Below, one piece after another: positions 11,833-24,817 of a stretch of 64,000 nt of DNA (positions are counted from its first letter, which is position 1; every line of letters starts with the position of its first letter). Made by a program: the position numbers and the translations under genes. The stretch spans positions 1,798,001 to 1,862,000 of the forward strand of contig CAUWAG010000006.1 of assembly GCA_963556695.1 (NCBI GenBank). Reading direction: 5' to 3'. A model generated the notes under the pieces. The model was not told the origin of the DNA. It did no database searches and saw only the letters and a program-made list of their open reading frames with translations. This stretch comes from Anthostomella pinea (taxonomy: Eukaryota > Ascomycota > Sordariomycetes > Xylariales > Xylariaceae).

Positions 11833-14800
11833 AATATTGTTTTTTTTTTTCCTTTTTTATAATTTGTGTCTTATAAAAAGCTTATTGAATATTAATATTT
11901 AGAAATAAAATCAACTTGTTTAAAACTTAATCGGGTTTAAAAAAAAGATCTTGATTTGTGATTATGATACTATTAGGTTTTTAATAACTTATATAAAGAT
12001 ATAAGATTTTATTAACTTTACGTAAAAATAAGATGGATGCCGCTTAAAGCGCGAAAAGAGCTTAATATTTCTTTTTTATAAGTTTTTAATAACATATTCA
12101 TAACAAGCTTTCATTTTTTAAAGATATTTTATAAGGCGCGCTATATTTTAACTTTTGGAAGTTTTATCTAAATCGATTTTATAATTAATCTTAAGTTTTA
12201 AAAGGAATGATTTGTTATACCGAACTTTGTTAAATATATTTAAATAAACGTAATACTAACGTAATATTAGCTCTTGTACTTTGTAAAGTATTATCATTAC
12301 CATTTAATATCGATTTTCTAAAAATTAATAATACGATTAATTTAAATAAAGTTACTATATTACATTGTATATTATGTTTTATTATCATTTACATATGTAA
12401 AATGATTCTTCTCATAGTTATTTTAAAAGAATAATATCTATAATATCCAATATTATTTTTCTTTATTTTATAGAAACTTTAAGTATCGTATTATATCCCT
12501 TTAAAATAAAATATTCGGTATAATCGCCCATAAATACGTATAATTTTATTGAAAATTGTATCGAATTATATCTTCCAAACACTTTTAATTTTGTTAAAGT
12601 ATAATCCGGTTAATAGTTATTAGCGTAATTACAAGATTACAATCGAGATTTGTTTTGAAGATTTTCTAGTATATAAGTAATTTTTGACAGACTTTTATGT
12701 AGTAAACAAATATTAACCAACTTATCGATTGTTTTTTCAATTAAATAAAAGTTATTATCTTTAAGTAACGTTTGAATACTTTTTTATTATATTAATTTCG
12801 AAGGTTTAACGCAAATTAAACTAATAGCTTTTAATATTTCATCTTTTAAAAAATACTGTAAGGTAAGCGGGTTTTATAACGTTCGTTTTATTTATATTAA
12901 TTTTCTTTTTTATTAGTTTAGTTGTTTTTTCAACGAAAAAAAAGTTTTTTAAATTTTTGTTTGTTTGTTTTATAAAGATCTCTTTACCGGCTTAGTGAAT
13001 AAACTTTTAATTTAAAAAGAAGAGAGTCTTTTTAAAAAAAATCTACAAGCATGTTATAACGATCGAATATTTTTTTCTTAACATACCGTTGTGTTTTTTA
13101 TTATTAACAGTAATAAAATATCTTAAATCATATAATTCAAATATGAAAATGCGTTATTAAAGTTATGTTAATGAATTGCATTGTTCTATTATTAAGTTTT
13201 ACGATTTAAGCTATTCTTAAATCGTTACTTTAAATTTCACGTTTATAAGTGATTAAATACTTGCACTCATATTTATAACGCATTTTATGTCAAAGAAAGA
13301 TCCGTTATTAACTATCGTATAATTAAAGAAAAAATATTGCTTCTTAAACTTTATTCCAAGAAGTTAAAAGGGTATTTTTTTATATGCTCAATATTTGATG
13401 TTTAAATTAAATGTTATTTTTTTAAACGGGTATTTGATTCATATAAGCCTAATCTTTTCCCTTTTTCGTTACGCTTTTAAGCGTTTAAGGTTCTGGCAGT
13501 TTTTATAATAAAGTTAATTTAAATGATATTTTTTCATATTTTTTAAAAAAGAAGTATTTGGAGTTTTAATAATCTTATTTAGAAAAATTAAAAGATTAGC
13601 ATTTAAAAATTAAAGATTAGGTCTATTCGTGAGAAAGCTTTATGTATATCTTCTTATTGTTTTTAATAATATCAACTATTTAAATATTATATCATTTAAC
13701 GGCGTTAATATTTGATTTGCTGTTTTTTAAAAAGCAACTTAAAACGACGGTTAAGGTTTAAATTTTCGTTTTAAGTCCTAAAAGCCTTTTACTTATTTTC
13801 TAAGTATGTTTTTTATCTATAAATCTTAAACTTTTTACGTTATTAATAGTTGTAAAAGTAAAGGTATAAATAAACTTGTAAAGCTTACCGTATTACCAAA
13901 ACTTTTATAAAAAAAGATAATATTAAAACGCTTTAAAAAACGTTTCGAAAATTCTTTTGTTATTTTTATTTTTATCTTTATAGCTTATATTTTTATATTC
14001 ATTAAAGTTAAAATGAAAAGCTATTAACAAGGGTTTAAACTATTTATTGATTTTATTTCTAACTTAAATGTTTTGAAAGTTTTCGTTAAAAGATTTCAAT
14101 ATATTGTTATTGGTTTTTTATTTTCTTTTAATTCAATTATCTTTTATAACACAAAAGAACCTATTCGTTTAAAGCGTTTTTATTAAAGTAATTAAGAATA
14201 TAAGTGATTTTTTCGTTATTGGTGGTAAGATAATCAGCGTTATTTTTATTAAAAAATAAGTAATAAGAATTCCGTTTTAAACTTAACAAAAGGGGTCTTA
14301 TTAGAAAGGAAAATGCGATATTAATAAAAATAAAAAGCTTTTTCCATTTCATATATCAGCATGGATTAACTTTTAAATAAATAAAATTAATGGTATTTTC
14401 TCGATAAGGTTTAGTTATACTAACGACTTTTTATTTATAAATAAGGTATTAACTTTATCTTTTAATTTAAGTTTTTTAAGCTACTTACTATGGAAATATT
14501 TAACATGGGTTTGGTTTTTTCGTATTTTTGAAGCTAATTAAACAAAACATTTTTTCTTGTCGGCTTTACAGAATTTATTTTTTAAACGTCGTTACATAAG
14601 CTTAATTTTAAGGTTTACAACTTTTTTATAAAGTTAAAAAAGGGTTTAAAGTATAAATTTGTGTAGTTATATGTTGAGTTAAAATTAATATTAGTAAGAA
14701 CCAGTAGTTTTTAAAAGTAATTAATAAGATCACCATCCGCTATTAAAATAAAGGCTTAGATTTATCTTTTTGTATATATTTTAAAAAATTAGAAATTATA

Positions 14801-15536
14801 TATATTATTATAAATAAGCGATTGATTGTAATTATTTTGAACAAAGGTGATAAAGGATATATTGAACTTTTTTTAGTTTTAAAGATAACAGTATAGTATA
14901 AAGTAAGCTAGTAAATCTTATTATAAACGTTTATAAGGTTGTAATTAAAGTGAAATTACGGTATTTATTTTTTAAGGCTTATTTAAAACCCATTTTTTTA
15001 ATAACAAACTTAAAGATAACGTTAGTTTCGCCTGCGTTAGTTGTTTATTTAATAAAGAAAGCGCGCTTATTCTTTTAACTAGGTTTTTAAAAAGTTCTTT
15101 TTATTAAAGCAAGTTTGTGGTTTTTACGACTTTTGTTTATACGTTATACCCTTCGTTTAATCGTGTTATTATAATAAATTAATTCGCTTAAGGTAATTAG
15201 CATATACTGGTTAAAACATAAAGATCGAGATCAGGTCTTTTATATAGTTTGAAAAAACAAAGTTAAAGTCTTTTTAAACTATTTTAATTATAAGGATATT
15301 ATCACAAAGTAGTTCAAAAAATTACAACGAAAAAGATTATAAATATTATAGATTATATAGAAATATTTTCATAAAAGCCAGAAAACACACTTATAATATT
15401 AATTGTATTTAATGCAGAATTTAAATTTAAATCCCGACTTATAAATAATTAATTATATATATATAAAGACAACGCATTTACTTTATTAAATTACCTAAGA
15501 GATATTCAGTTTATTTCTATATTATAGTTGTAAATT

Positions 15537-15577
15537 AAAATTAAAATTTTTAAAATTAAAATTTTTAAAATTAAAAA
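15537..15577. repeat. 15-bp tandem repeat, about 2.7 copies
   Basis: The unit AAAATTAAAATTTTT is repeated head to tail within the A+T-rich block. Confidence 0.8.
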
Positions 15578-16430
15578 TGATGAGCTAAAAAATCTGTAAA
15601 AATTTACCATAATAGAAAAAATATAACCGTATTACACAAAAAAAGATTGAATAATAACATTAACTCATAACGTAACTAAGTTTTCATTATAAATTTCGAA
15701 TAAATGAAAAGAGTCTTTTTAAAATAATTAATATAACGTTTAACATATTTATATGGAACTTATAACTAACCGTTGATATAGAAATAAGAAATAAAAAACT
15801 TATAAGTTTTATTATATATTTTATTAACGTTAATATGAAAGGATTAAACGTAATAAAAATAAATAATAATTAACGTAAACAATATATTTTAACCTTTTTA
15901 ATTTAATTATGAATATAAACGATCATTCCAAAGATATTAATCAATTTTTTGGGGTTTTTTTAACTTCTTGATTTTTGAAAAGGCATATTATATAAGAATA
16001 TAAACTTTTTATAACTAAAAGTATTACTTAAAAATAGAACACATACTTATTAAAATATTTAATCAATTTATAATATGTCGGTAGATATAAAGCTTACAAA
16101 AGCGTAAACTTTCAATTTTTACTTTATTATGCTCTTAATAAAGTTTTCAATTAAAAAAAACCCATTTAAGTTATCGTAATTATATAAAAAGAATTATAAA
16201 TCGCTAATAATGAAACAAACAAAGTAAAAAATGTCTTTTTATTATTTAATAACATAGTATTTATTAAATATCTGGGTTTTTTTCTTCAAACTATATATAT
16301 TTAAATAAGTAAAAGAAAACTAATTGAAATTGACTTTTTAAAATTCCTTAAAACATGCGTATAATTACATTAATGAATATTATATCTAATAAATCTTTTA
16401 TGAATAGCCATTATTTCGTATAACGTAGCT

Positions 16431-17092
16431 GACAAGCGAGTTGGCATTACAAGCGAGTTGGCACTCGTCATGAACACTCTAACTACCATGTGAAATAACT
16501 TCACCATAACGCATTCACTTCAATTCAATCAATTGGATTCCTCTTCATCAAAGGTTTCTATCTCTATTGTACAAGTTTGTATATTATAGCCAGTGTTGCC
16601 GCAAACGTCACACCGTCGCTCACGCGCTGCCGTTCTCCTTAGACGACAACTACCTTCACCTATTTCCTGTCTTGCCAGCTCAGTACTATTCTTTATAGCC
16701 TGAAGACCTATTGCATTTTTAAAAGAAAGTATTCCTTCTTTTATTAGACATTTATTTTTGTTTTCTGGTGTTTACTTAGTAAGTGATTGGCCTCCTTTAG
16801 CTCGCGGACCAAGGAATCAACCAAAGCGACCTTGTGCATAAGACCATATGTAGCCTTTGAAAACGAGCTCAATACATCAATTATTGATGTAGGTGAGCTT
16901 CCCTGGTAGTTTCTGACTCAATTTCGGATATAAACTGATTGGTGTACTGCTTCATTAATGGTGGTAGGCGTCTTTGAAGTCCAAATAGTGGGTTGCAGAT
17001 TGGGGTCTGGTGACGGTGTTCGTACAACAGCGACAGCATCCAGCTTTGAAATGACACTTTCTGGGTCAAAAGGAACAAGGCCAGTGGCACAA
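16431..17092 (-). pseudogene. Fot1/pogo-family transposase, C-terminal fragment
   Basis: Minus-strand coding from about 17092 to a TAA at 16744-16746 gives the tail typical of Fot1/Pot2 DDE transposases: GLVPFDPESVISKL, a Thr/Pro-rich linker with PTIWTSKTPTT, then YQGSSPTSI and a final charged helix ending in a Lys-rich stretch. One in-frame TGA (16918-16920) sits where CGA is likely, a CpG-type change. The catalytic DDE domain, expected at higher coordinates, is missing: at about 17093 the sequence switches to A+T-rich DNA. The fragment is much less mutated than its surroundings. Bases 16431-16743 would be the element's 3' untranslated end and carry a duplicated 15-bp word. Confidence 0.8.
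16432..16463. repeat. Two direct copies of ACAAGCGAGTTGGCA
   Basis: Identical 15-bp words at 16432-16446 and 16449-16463, separated by 2 bases, at the outer end of the transposase fragment. They may be subterminal transposase-binding repeats of the Fot1-like element (inference). Confidence 0.75.
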
Positions 17093-17709
17093 TAATAAAA
17101 CTCAGTTAAATATAAATAAGTAAACCTAGAATATAATATTTCTATTAAAACTTATTTTCTTATTAAAAGAACTTTTTTTAAATAAGTTATAAATCTATAT
17201 GATTTATTCATATATATATATATATATGAATTAAATAGTTCATTGATAAAATATTCTTAATTAAGTATTAGATTAATATCTTTATATACAATATCGTGTT
17301 AATAGTTTAATTATACATATAAATAATGAATAGAATAAAAATAAACTGATATTATTTTATAATCATAAATAATTTTAAAAATAATTTTAAAATATTAAAT
17401 ACGGTATACACATTCGGCTTTGTTTTAAATAAACCTATTTATTCAAATTATTAATATATATATAAATTATTATTAATCTATAAATTGAAATTGTAAGAAT
17501 GTACAAAAATATTTAATATATTATAAAAATAAAGACAAATCGCGCTTTATCAAAGAAATTGATTTTTCAATCAAAATAAAACCAATATAATACGATTTCC
17601 TTCTAAATTTAAACCTAAAATTTTAATATTTAACGCGTTAATTTAAAACATTATTTATAAATTTGAAAATAAAATTAAGTAAGTAGTTTTTATTTTATAT
17701 ATAAATTAA
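17093..17709. mobile_element. A+T-rich RIP-like DNA, no recognisable gene
   Basis: Same composition as the block at 8915-16430, so probably its continuation, split by the transposase fragment. No open frame or motif is visible. Confidence 0.55.
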
Positions 17710-17964
17710 TGTGACGGTCTGACCTCCTGGAAGTCTGTCAACCCATCAGGGTGGCCTGTGCGCAGCATCACATGACCTGGCGCACAAGACGTGTGGCCAC
17801 AACTGTACTAGGCTAGGTAATAGTGGGGCGGATGGAAGAATCATTAATCCCACCAGAATGGGCTGGCGGGTCAGATCCTTCTTTCCCTCCCCACCAAGAG
17901 ATTCTTACACGTAGGTAGTGCAATCAGGACTTTTATGTCCTCATCCTATTTACGCGTCGTGACA
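17710..17964. mobile_element. Solo LTR A, 255 bp, flanked by ATTAA
   Basis: Starts TGTGACGG and ends CGTGACA, the TG...CA termini of an LTR with short imperfect terminal inverted repeats. It is flanked by the 5-bp direct repeat ATTAA (17705-17709 and 17965-17969), as left by LTR-retrotransposon integration followed by LTR-LTR recombination. Base composition is normal, unlike the A+T-rich DNA it sits in. It shares GGTCAGATCCTTC with the solo LTR at 45809-46020, suggesting a related family. Confidence 0.75.
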
Positions 17965-17969
17965 ATTAA

Positions 17970-18172
17970 TGTCAGATGTTGGATCCCAGATATAGTGCCC
18001 TTAGGTGCAGTACCCACTAGGAGGCTGTCAAGGGAACAGTGGATCTACCCTGGCATGGTGCAGTATGGTATTTAGCTGTAGATTAGCCCTGCCGAGCATA
18101 CTTGAGAATAACAACAACATTTGCAGTGACCGCTCACACCCCCAATGCTTGTGACCCTTCTAGAATCTCACA
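17970..18172. mobile_element. Second LTR-like unit B, 203 bp, flanked by the same ATTAA
   Basis: Starts TGTCAGATG and ends TCTCACA, again TG...CA. ATTAA occurs on both sides (17965-17969 and 18173-18177), the left copy being shared with LTR A. The internal sequence is unrelated to A by eye. The simplest reading is two independent insertions into the same 5-bp target. Because the flank is A+T-rich, a chance match of the third ATTAA cannot be excluded. Confidence 0.55.
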
Positions 18173-18200
18173 ATTAATATATAATAAAGCACGTAATTAC

Positions 18201-18220
18201 CCCCCCCCCCCCCGCCCCCC
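18201..18220. repeat. Poly-C tract
   Basis: 13 C, one G, then 6 C, at the border between A+T-rich and normal DNA. Confidence 0.9.
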
Positions 18221-18267
18221 TTTAAATACGTTTAAAATACTTATATTATTAATTTTAACTTAATGAA

Positions 18268-18352
18268 TACTTAAGGTACGTTGTATACCCGGAGCGCACG
18301 GACGGCGTCGCCCCGCCGAGAAGAGGGCTCTGCTTTTTTTTGGAGGTAAAGT
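18268..18352 (+). repeat. Dispersed repeat, copy 1
   Basis: Shares an ordered set of words with 46062-46172: TACTTAA-GTAC, a GCACGGA word, a GCCCCGC word, then AGGGCTCTGC, a T-rich run and GAGGTAA. Both copies lie at an A+T-rich border beside LTR-type debris. They are probably fragments of one transposon family; the type is unknown. Confidence 0.55.
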
Positions 18353-21300
18353 GCTCAGGGGTCTCCCCCGCTGAGGTTCATCTTCCAGGCTGTCCTGTCC
18401 CCCCGGGCCCCAGCCGCCCAGCCGCCCTCCCGTCCAGGTCCACTCCACCCCTGGCTGCAGGTGCAGGTCTGCCCAGACTGTCAGTGGGGACCGGAATGGA
18501 ACAGCTATTACACCGCTTGCTTATTATCCCCCCTTTTCGCCTAGCGTTACCTGTATACCCGAGGTCGTGCCAGGGTGAGCCCCGGCCCTCTGCAACCTAA
18601 CCGACTGCGAACCTTGGAATAGCACCCACACAACCGACAACCCCACGAACTTGTTCCTAGGTATCCTATGCCCTATCCCCTATCCACCACGACGGGTCTA
18701 GAGTCTAGACTCGCGTCCACATACCCAACGTAGCCGACATCAACTTGTCCGTCAACCGCTGCCAAGGCCAGTACAGGGACGCGAGATTGACCATGTACCC
18801 AGAGACTCGCGGGCTTGGGAGCCGCTCGCGCATACTCGCAGTAACATTGCTAGTGCTATCGTTACTCGTATGCAAAGACCTTCGTTGCCGCCAATACTCC
18901 ACCAACAGTCCTACCAGGCTACCAGGCTACCAGCAGGGTGCGGACGCATCTAGAAGGCACACAGCAGCGTGCATCTGCAAGGGTTTGTTGCAGCCAACAC
19001 TTAACACACACTACAGGCTACAGCATGGCTCGGGTACTTGTGCTGAGCGGGAGCCTGACGCAGTGCTCGACTCCTACTACGCGTCGATTGCCCAAAGCGG
19101 ATGGACTATCGTATCGGACTTGGGATTTATGGCCGAACGCCGTTTACCTCGTGCTACTCACGAGTCACCGCGAAGACAGCGACGGGCCAGTGCTCGAGAT
19201 TGATGACACCCGTGACCCTACATCACAACAAGAATGGAGGCTCTGTCTTGAATATCCACAGTGGGCGCCGATTATCAGAATAAGGTGAAGCCACCAGATC
19301 CACAACTTGATGTGGCTGCAGAAACCGCATGGCACGAGCATGGCACGAGCATGTCCCGGGCCATGCACAACCATGGGACAGGATGAGTTGTCCGAAAGAG
19401 CTCAGATGCAGCCGGCGCGCCCAGGCAGCCGAGGATAGTGACAAATACTTCCGCGCACGATGCAGGGGATTGTCAGGTGCAACTCCCATTGCGACCACAT
19501 TTTCAGCTGCCCTCAGGCCTCCGGTCTTACCCTTGTTTGGAAACAAAATGCATGTTACCTACCAGCACACTGTGACCGAGCTGTTCTTCGGGTGCAGAAA
19601 GGCTATCACCTTTCTAGCTGACAGCCGGGTATCCCGCTACTAGCGAACACGCGTCACGGAGATTTGAATGCAACAAGTCGCACATCGATTCAATAGCGTT
19701 TGCGTTTATCGACAAATGAGCAGGGCGTGCGCTTCCAATTCTTCAGCGCTTCTGTTCTCACTGCTCAGACAGCCTCAATCGCTTCCCATGGCCCTGGGTC
19801 AAGCCGAATGGCGCACAGCATGACTTGCGGAGACACATGTGAGCCTCAACGCTGAGAAGCCCGCCCTGCCGCTGTCCATCCCGTCGTCCGAACGGTTTGG
19901 CTGCTTATGGCTTCGGCAAGCTTCCGAGAAAAGTCGCAGATGAGAGATCTGAGACTCCACCTCAGCCGGTCCACAAATTCGCCTTGTGTTCTGTACTCTA
20001 TGTTCGGTGTCGTCGATCTCCAACAAACCGTGAGCTGTGCAGGATCAGACAGAATGACGTGACACCCGCGGAGGATCGAATGCTACCTGTCCCCACCAAC
20101 TGCATGCTGCAGGCCAAGATGAGGTTATCGAGAAACAGACTCCCTCAGCCTTGGAAGTTGTCCCTAGGGAAGGGATCGACGTCGTTGTTTACTTGCAGCT
20201 CCGTGTCTGCGCAGCTGAGAAAGCAGCCCGTTGGCTGCAGGAACCGCGTCTTGCGATGTTATGACACACCAAGTAAGCTGAAGGATCATCGTCGTTGTTG
20301 CTGATACTGCTGCTGATATCCATCGATGTTTCAACGTCATCATCCCGGGCCGCAGGTCAGCTGAACGAGATCCTACCGTCTCAATGCTACCAAAGGTATA
20401 CGAGTGACACCAACGGTGTGGTAGACGGCGGCGGCAGTCTGCTTGTGGTGTCATTCCATGCGGCACAGGAGGACTGACATCTCGGCAGGATTCCGCGCTC
20501 GTCACCGGACGCTTCATTTAACCTCCAGAATAGAGATCAACATCCTTGCGTCGATCTCAACCACAGACATCACCCAAAACTGCATGATAGGACGCCCACT
20601 TATCTTCCACGAGGGAAGCCACGATCTGCGGTACTTTGGATCCTACGGGTTCCTCATCATAGGGCTTAGTCGAAGGATCTGGGTAGACTGAACCAGGGAT
20701 AGAGGGCGGGATGTCGACAATGCCTCTAGCAAACACCTGGTATCGTCATCATAGCCTCGAAGGTGCGGAACAAACTCAGCATAGTAATCACTCGAACAAA
20801 CATGCACGATTCGGACTCGCCGGTCGTTCTTCGCAGCAGCGGCAAGGTTTGCATCCTTCGGTCTTGATCTCAGTATCCCTAGCTATCGCCGACCGAGAAG
20901 GGGTGAATGGCTCCCTACCCCCGATGCAGGGGGTCGCTAACCTCAGACTTGTGTTACCCCTTGCAGCCGGTTCATACTTACGTGAAGGAGCGCTTGGCAT
21001 CAGGTCTTCGTGACTTAGAGACAGAGACAGAGCTACCCATGTTCCGTCGTCATGCACCCCTTCGCTAAGCCTCATCTACGGAGGCAGGCTGGAGGAAACA
21101 TGCAGTGTGGCGTGCAACACGTGGTGGCATGTGTCTATGCAGGAACGGCAATTCTCATGGCTCGCCTCTAAAGTTCCGACTTGGGTGTTATATCGGGCAC
21201 ATGATTACATCTATCAGATCGCCGCGTCGCGCGCCGCGCTTTACTTACTCAGTATCTCCATCAGTGAGCAGCAACCAAGGGTCCGGAAGGCCACGTCGCA

Positions 21301-24265
21301 TTCAAGGACGTTGAGAATCAGGCACCAGGCGACGCAGCCGAGCCAGCCGGTGCGGTTGATACTGAGAAATCATACTGAAGCTTACACATATGACTCAGGA
21401 CATATCAATCAGTGATAGTTTGATGGAAGTCAGACTGCTTCCCAGCAGCACAGCCCCCTTTCCGGCTGAAGTCAGGACAGCACAAGCCTCTTACCTGCAG
21501 GACACTCGCGTATCCTTAAAATAGGTCAAGGTCGTTGGCTGAGTGAGACCGTGTCATCGCTCTACAGTACGTCAGATCCTCCTTCCACCTCAACATCTGA
21601 CCTCACATCAAGGACTCGGGGGCAGCGTGAGTGGTCTCGGCTCCCTTCCGCCTTGCCGCGCACCTGTGATGACAACAAGGCGGAAGGGAACCCGCTGGCA
21701 GAGACTTAGTCACGGAGCCAGGCCTTGACTTTTTCGGAGTTTTGCCGGAGAGGGCTCTCTCCCTTGTCGATCGAACGGTGCCAGGTTCGTAAGGCCATCC
21801 TCTATCCAAAATGCCATATCCTCTGCTACACATCGTTCGACTACTGATCAGTCTTTCGTATAGAAGCTTTGATACTAGTATCTTCCCTGCCCGTCACTCT
21901 GCAGACAGCTACAATTTCTTTCTTGACACAAGCTCGCCAAGAGACATGGGGACCGCAGACAAGAGCGGCAGCATTGGCGGGCGGAGATATCCCAAGGATG
22001 AGATAGTTTCGTGCGCTACTCGGAACGAGAGATGACTTAGGTATGTTGTAGCGGTCTTCGATGTGTGCACGGTGGCTGGCGAGTATGCGGCACCCACCAC
22101 GAACTTCAAGCGGTAGGGCGCCGCAGGGTTTAAGGGGCACCGATGACTTGGTACGCGGTGAGCAAGATGAATCCATGGTCACCGTCTCCTGTTCTCTCTG
22201 GTTCGACGGTTTCCGTTGATGAGGAGCCGACCATGCTGCGCTCGGCTGGTCACACGGTCACCTTGGCGAGCTGATATCTCAGCGACCCGCAGCGCGGTTA
22301 CAGAGGAGCCTGGCAGGAGTATAAAACTCATAGGAAGGCAGTGCTTTTGTTGTCCGCCACGCGGTGTCCTCGGTAGATAGACCTAGCCCGTGCTAGATGG
22401 TCGCAGGCCATGCAAACAAGTTATGATGATCAAAAACAACACAATGGGGGTTTTTCAAACGTACCTAATACCGCGAGGCTCGCTCGAACCAGGGCCTCAC
22501 ACTTCAGCATTTGCTACCCGCCTGATGGTGAAAGCCGGGCTCGCACTATACTGGATATCAGAGGAGATCATTTCCGACGCACACTCGTGACTCGTATATG
22601 GAGGCCTCGTACTGGCGAGGAGCCTGATGCCGGAGGACTCAGTGCAGAGGAAGCGACATATCTCGCCATCGCGATCGCTGTGTGTGTGACAGGGTAGAAG
22701 AGTGTTGGGCATGGACCGTCGGACCAGCTCATATCCTGCCAGTTGGGTGTTCATGGAGGTTGTATGCTCTTCTCTGTCTTTGAGCTTCTACGCGCGTGTG
22801 CGAGCTGCATGGTCTGAGCTTCCAACCTCTGGTAGGCTGGGTGAGAAGGTTGGCATGTCAACCGTAACCAGGCCGTCGATGAATGCCTGCAGACCGGGAC
22901 TCCTCCCCGTCCATGAGGGGCGCGGTGATATCGCCAGACGCATTTAGTCGTCAGGTGAAACCCAGGCTCCCGTCAAGGGGTTGAGTTATATGGTCTAGGC
23001 GAGCGTAGATGAGACTGAGTACTGTATCGTTGCCAGGATTTTGGCTCGAGGCAGGTTTCTGAACTACTGGTATCGCAGGGCTCAGTCAACGGGGAAGTCT
23101 GCGCCTGCCAGGAGTATAGGACACAGTGAGTTCTTCTTCGAGGAGTCAAGGGCATGTGCTAGTGCGAGAATCCGCTGAGCCTCGTGTCCTGGGAGGTCGT
23201 ACCGTGCCATCGGCTTATGCACAGGAAGTCCGGATATTCCGATAAAGGATACTCTTCATCTGGAATGAAGCGAGCCAAGGCTGTCCCATATAGCAAAGTG
23301 GCAAGGCATGTTTCCCTTATCTATGGGCAATTAGTAAGAAGTGCGTCTTACTATGCCATCGCAAGCAACATCTATCTCTCAAACGCAATTGAAAAGCTCT
23401 CAAGACAAGCATCTAGCTGATGCAGCTGAGAAGATGACCAAAGGCATTTGTCATGGTTCCAAGCTTGGCTAGACTGGAGAGTCAACAGTTCATGGTTTCA
23501 AGTATGATCGAGAACCCCTTTGTATAGGTGCCCTAGCCATATCAATTGATAGTCCCTGTTCATCCTCGCCAGCCCCTGGTTCAGGGACCAGTTGCGTCAG
23601 AATACCTATCTTACCCTAGGAATCGGCTGCTCTGCGCCAAGTTATTTGACTCAACGCTGCTCGCATAGCAGCCAGAGTCTTAGTATCTAGGTAGTCTTGA
23701 TATCGACAGACTAACCTGAAGTCAAGGAAAAAGGTAACCCAGGTCAACCGCTCCGATGCCGTGTGGATTCGGGGGCATACATATTCCAGAGGTATGTACG
23801 GGAAGAAGGTCTCCCGCATGAGGGGTCTCCCACATCTCCCAGTAACGTCATACCGGGCTGATCAGCAAGCATAGCAATCATCATCGTCAAATCATAGACC
23901 CGAGAGCCACAGTACTCGTGAGCGGAAAATCAACGGTGCGCGAGCACCTATCTAACGCAGTGGATTATTATCCGGACAAGTGCCCTGGCTGGGTATGAGA
24001 GACAGCCAGTATTGCAGACATGCCTGACCACGGATGGGTCTGGCCCTCCTTTGACTCAATCCAACCCGCCTCTTGAGTTTCTGAATGAGCGCGATATGAG
24101 TTCAAGACTGTCATGGACACCCTCAATCGCTCATCTACAACAATATGTTATTGTTGATAGAGCATCAAGTGAAAAGACCAGACCAAGTAGCATCCAGTTA
24201 GCCGACAGCTACCCCCACTCCACCGATGTACCAAGTGGTCCATGGCATTTACCGTTCGACTGAGG
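18353..24265. other. Gene-poor region without recognisable genes
   Basis: Normal base composition but no open frame with a recognised motif. Minus-strand stretches near 23600-23940, encoding for example ETFFPYIPLEYVC and VYDLTMMIAML, have protein-like composition. They are in different frames and could be a further decayed gene. I see no RNA gene. The segment joins transposon debris to two pseudogenes and may be degenerate accessory DNA. Confidence 0.4.
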
Positions 24266-24790
24266 TTACTATGTGTCTTCCAGCGCCCTGGCAATTCCGT
24301 CTGCCTCGATAGAGGAGGGCAGCAATGATTACCATCCCCCGATTTGCAGCAAGCCAAGTATCAGCATGTTGACCACCATTGGCCACTTGCGGCCTCATTT
24401 GTCTCTAGCTAGATCGAAGGAAGCCGCTCCGACAGAACGGAGGAGTAGGGTCAAGGTGATGGCGGTGCTGACTTAGGTCTTGTGTGCTGATGTCGTAGTA
24501 ATGTGAAAGCTTCACGGGTTTGGATACTGAGAGCGTAAGAAGTCGAATGCGTCTGCTGTCCATGCTGCGACGCCGACAATAAAACACAGCCAGCCGGATG
24601 GCGGGAGCTGAGCGAGGAGTGAGATGGGATTGCGCAGCGGCAGTGGTTTATGCCACCCTGTGCGAACTTCGCCATACTCGTTCCTGATCTCGACTCGCTG
24701 TTTCCAGACGAAGAGGTCGTGGAAGGATTGCTTGGCCGTTGCGATGGTGGCTCGCGCGACTGGCTCCGTAGTCTCACCGGTAGACTCCAT
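24266..24790 (-). pseudogene. JEN1-type monocarboxylate/proton symporter, 5' fragment with frameshifts
   Basis: An ATG at 24790 opens about 80 intact residues typical of Jen1-family MFS carboxylate transporters: WKQRVEIRNEYGEVRTGW, PRNPISLL-like LPLRNPISLLAQL, GWLCFIVGVAAWTADAFDF. After that the conserved pieces continue but in shifting frames: ALSIQT, KLSHYYD, TAITLTLLLRSVGAA, then LARDK-stop-GRKWPMVVNMLILGLL and finally a GIARALED stretch near 24290. The stop at 24395-24397 replaces the Trp of the family's DK-W-GRK loop (TGG to TGA). Everything after about transmembrane segment 4 is absent, so no transporter can be made. The start codon is only 27 bp from the stop of the neighbouring pseudogene, leaving no room for a normal promoter. 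Confidence 0.8.
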
Positions 24791-24817
24791 CGTCTCTGCC
24801 TAGGAGAGTAACGCAAG

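Larger units (their letters stand above)
8915..16430. mobile_element. A+T-rich, RIP-like block of dead retrotransposon DNA
   Basis: About 7.5 kb with very high A+T, dense TA dinucleotides, almost no open frame over 60 codons and abrupt borders. This is the composition expected where RIP has converted CpA to TpA across repeats. A reverse transcriptase relic inside it (about 11340-11690, minus strand) identifies at least part as Ty3/Gypsy. Protease, integrase and LTRs could not be recognised by eye, so whether this is one element or several is unknown. A short segment of normal composition lies at 11698-11832. Confidence 0.75.

Noticed and set aside
14161..14352. 63-codon minus-strand frame in the A+T-rich block
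   Set aside because: Same reason: chance frame in low-complexity DNA.
8915..16430. Centromere or mitochondrial DNA as explanation for the A+T-rich block
   Set aside because: The Gypsy reverse transcriptase relic, sharp borders and normal flanking genes fit RIP-mutated transposons better; no mitochondrial gene was seen.
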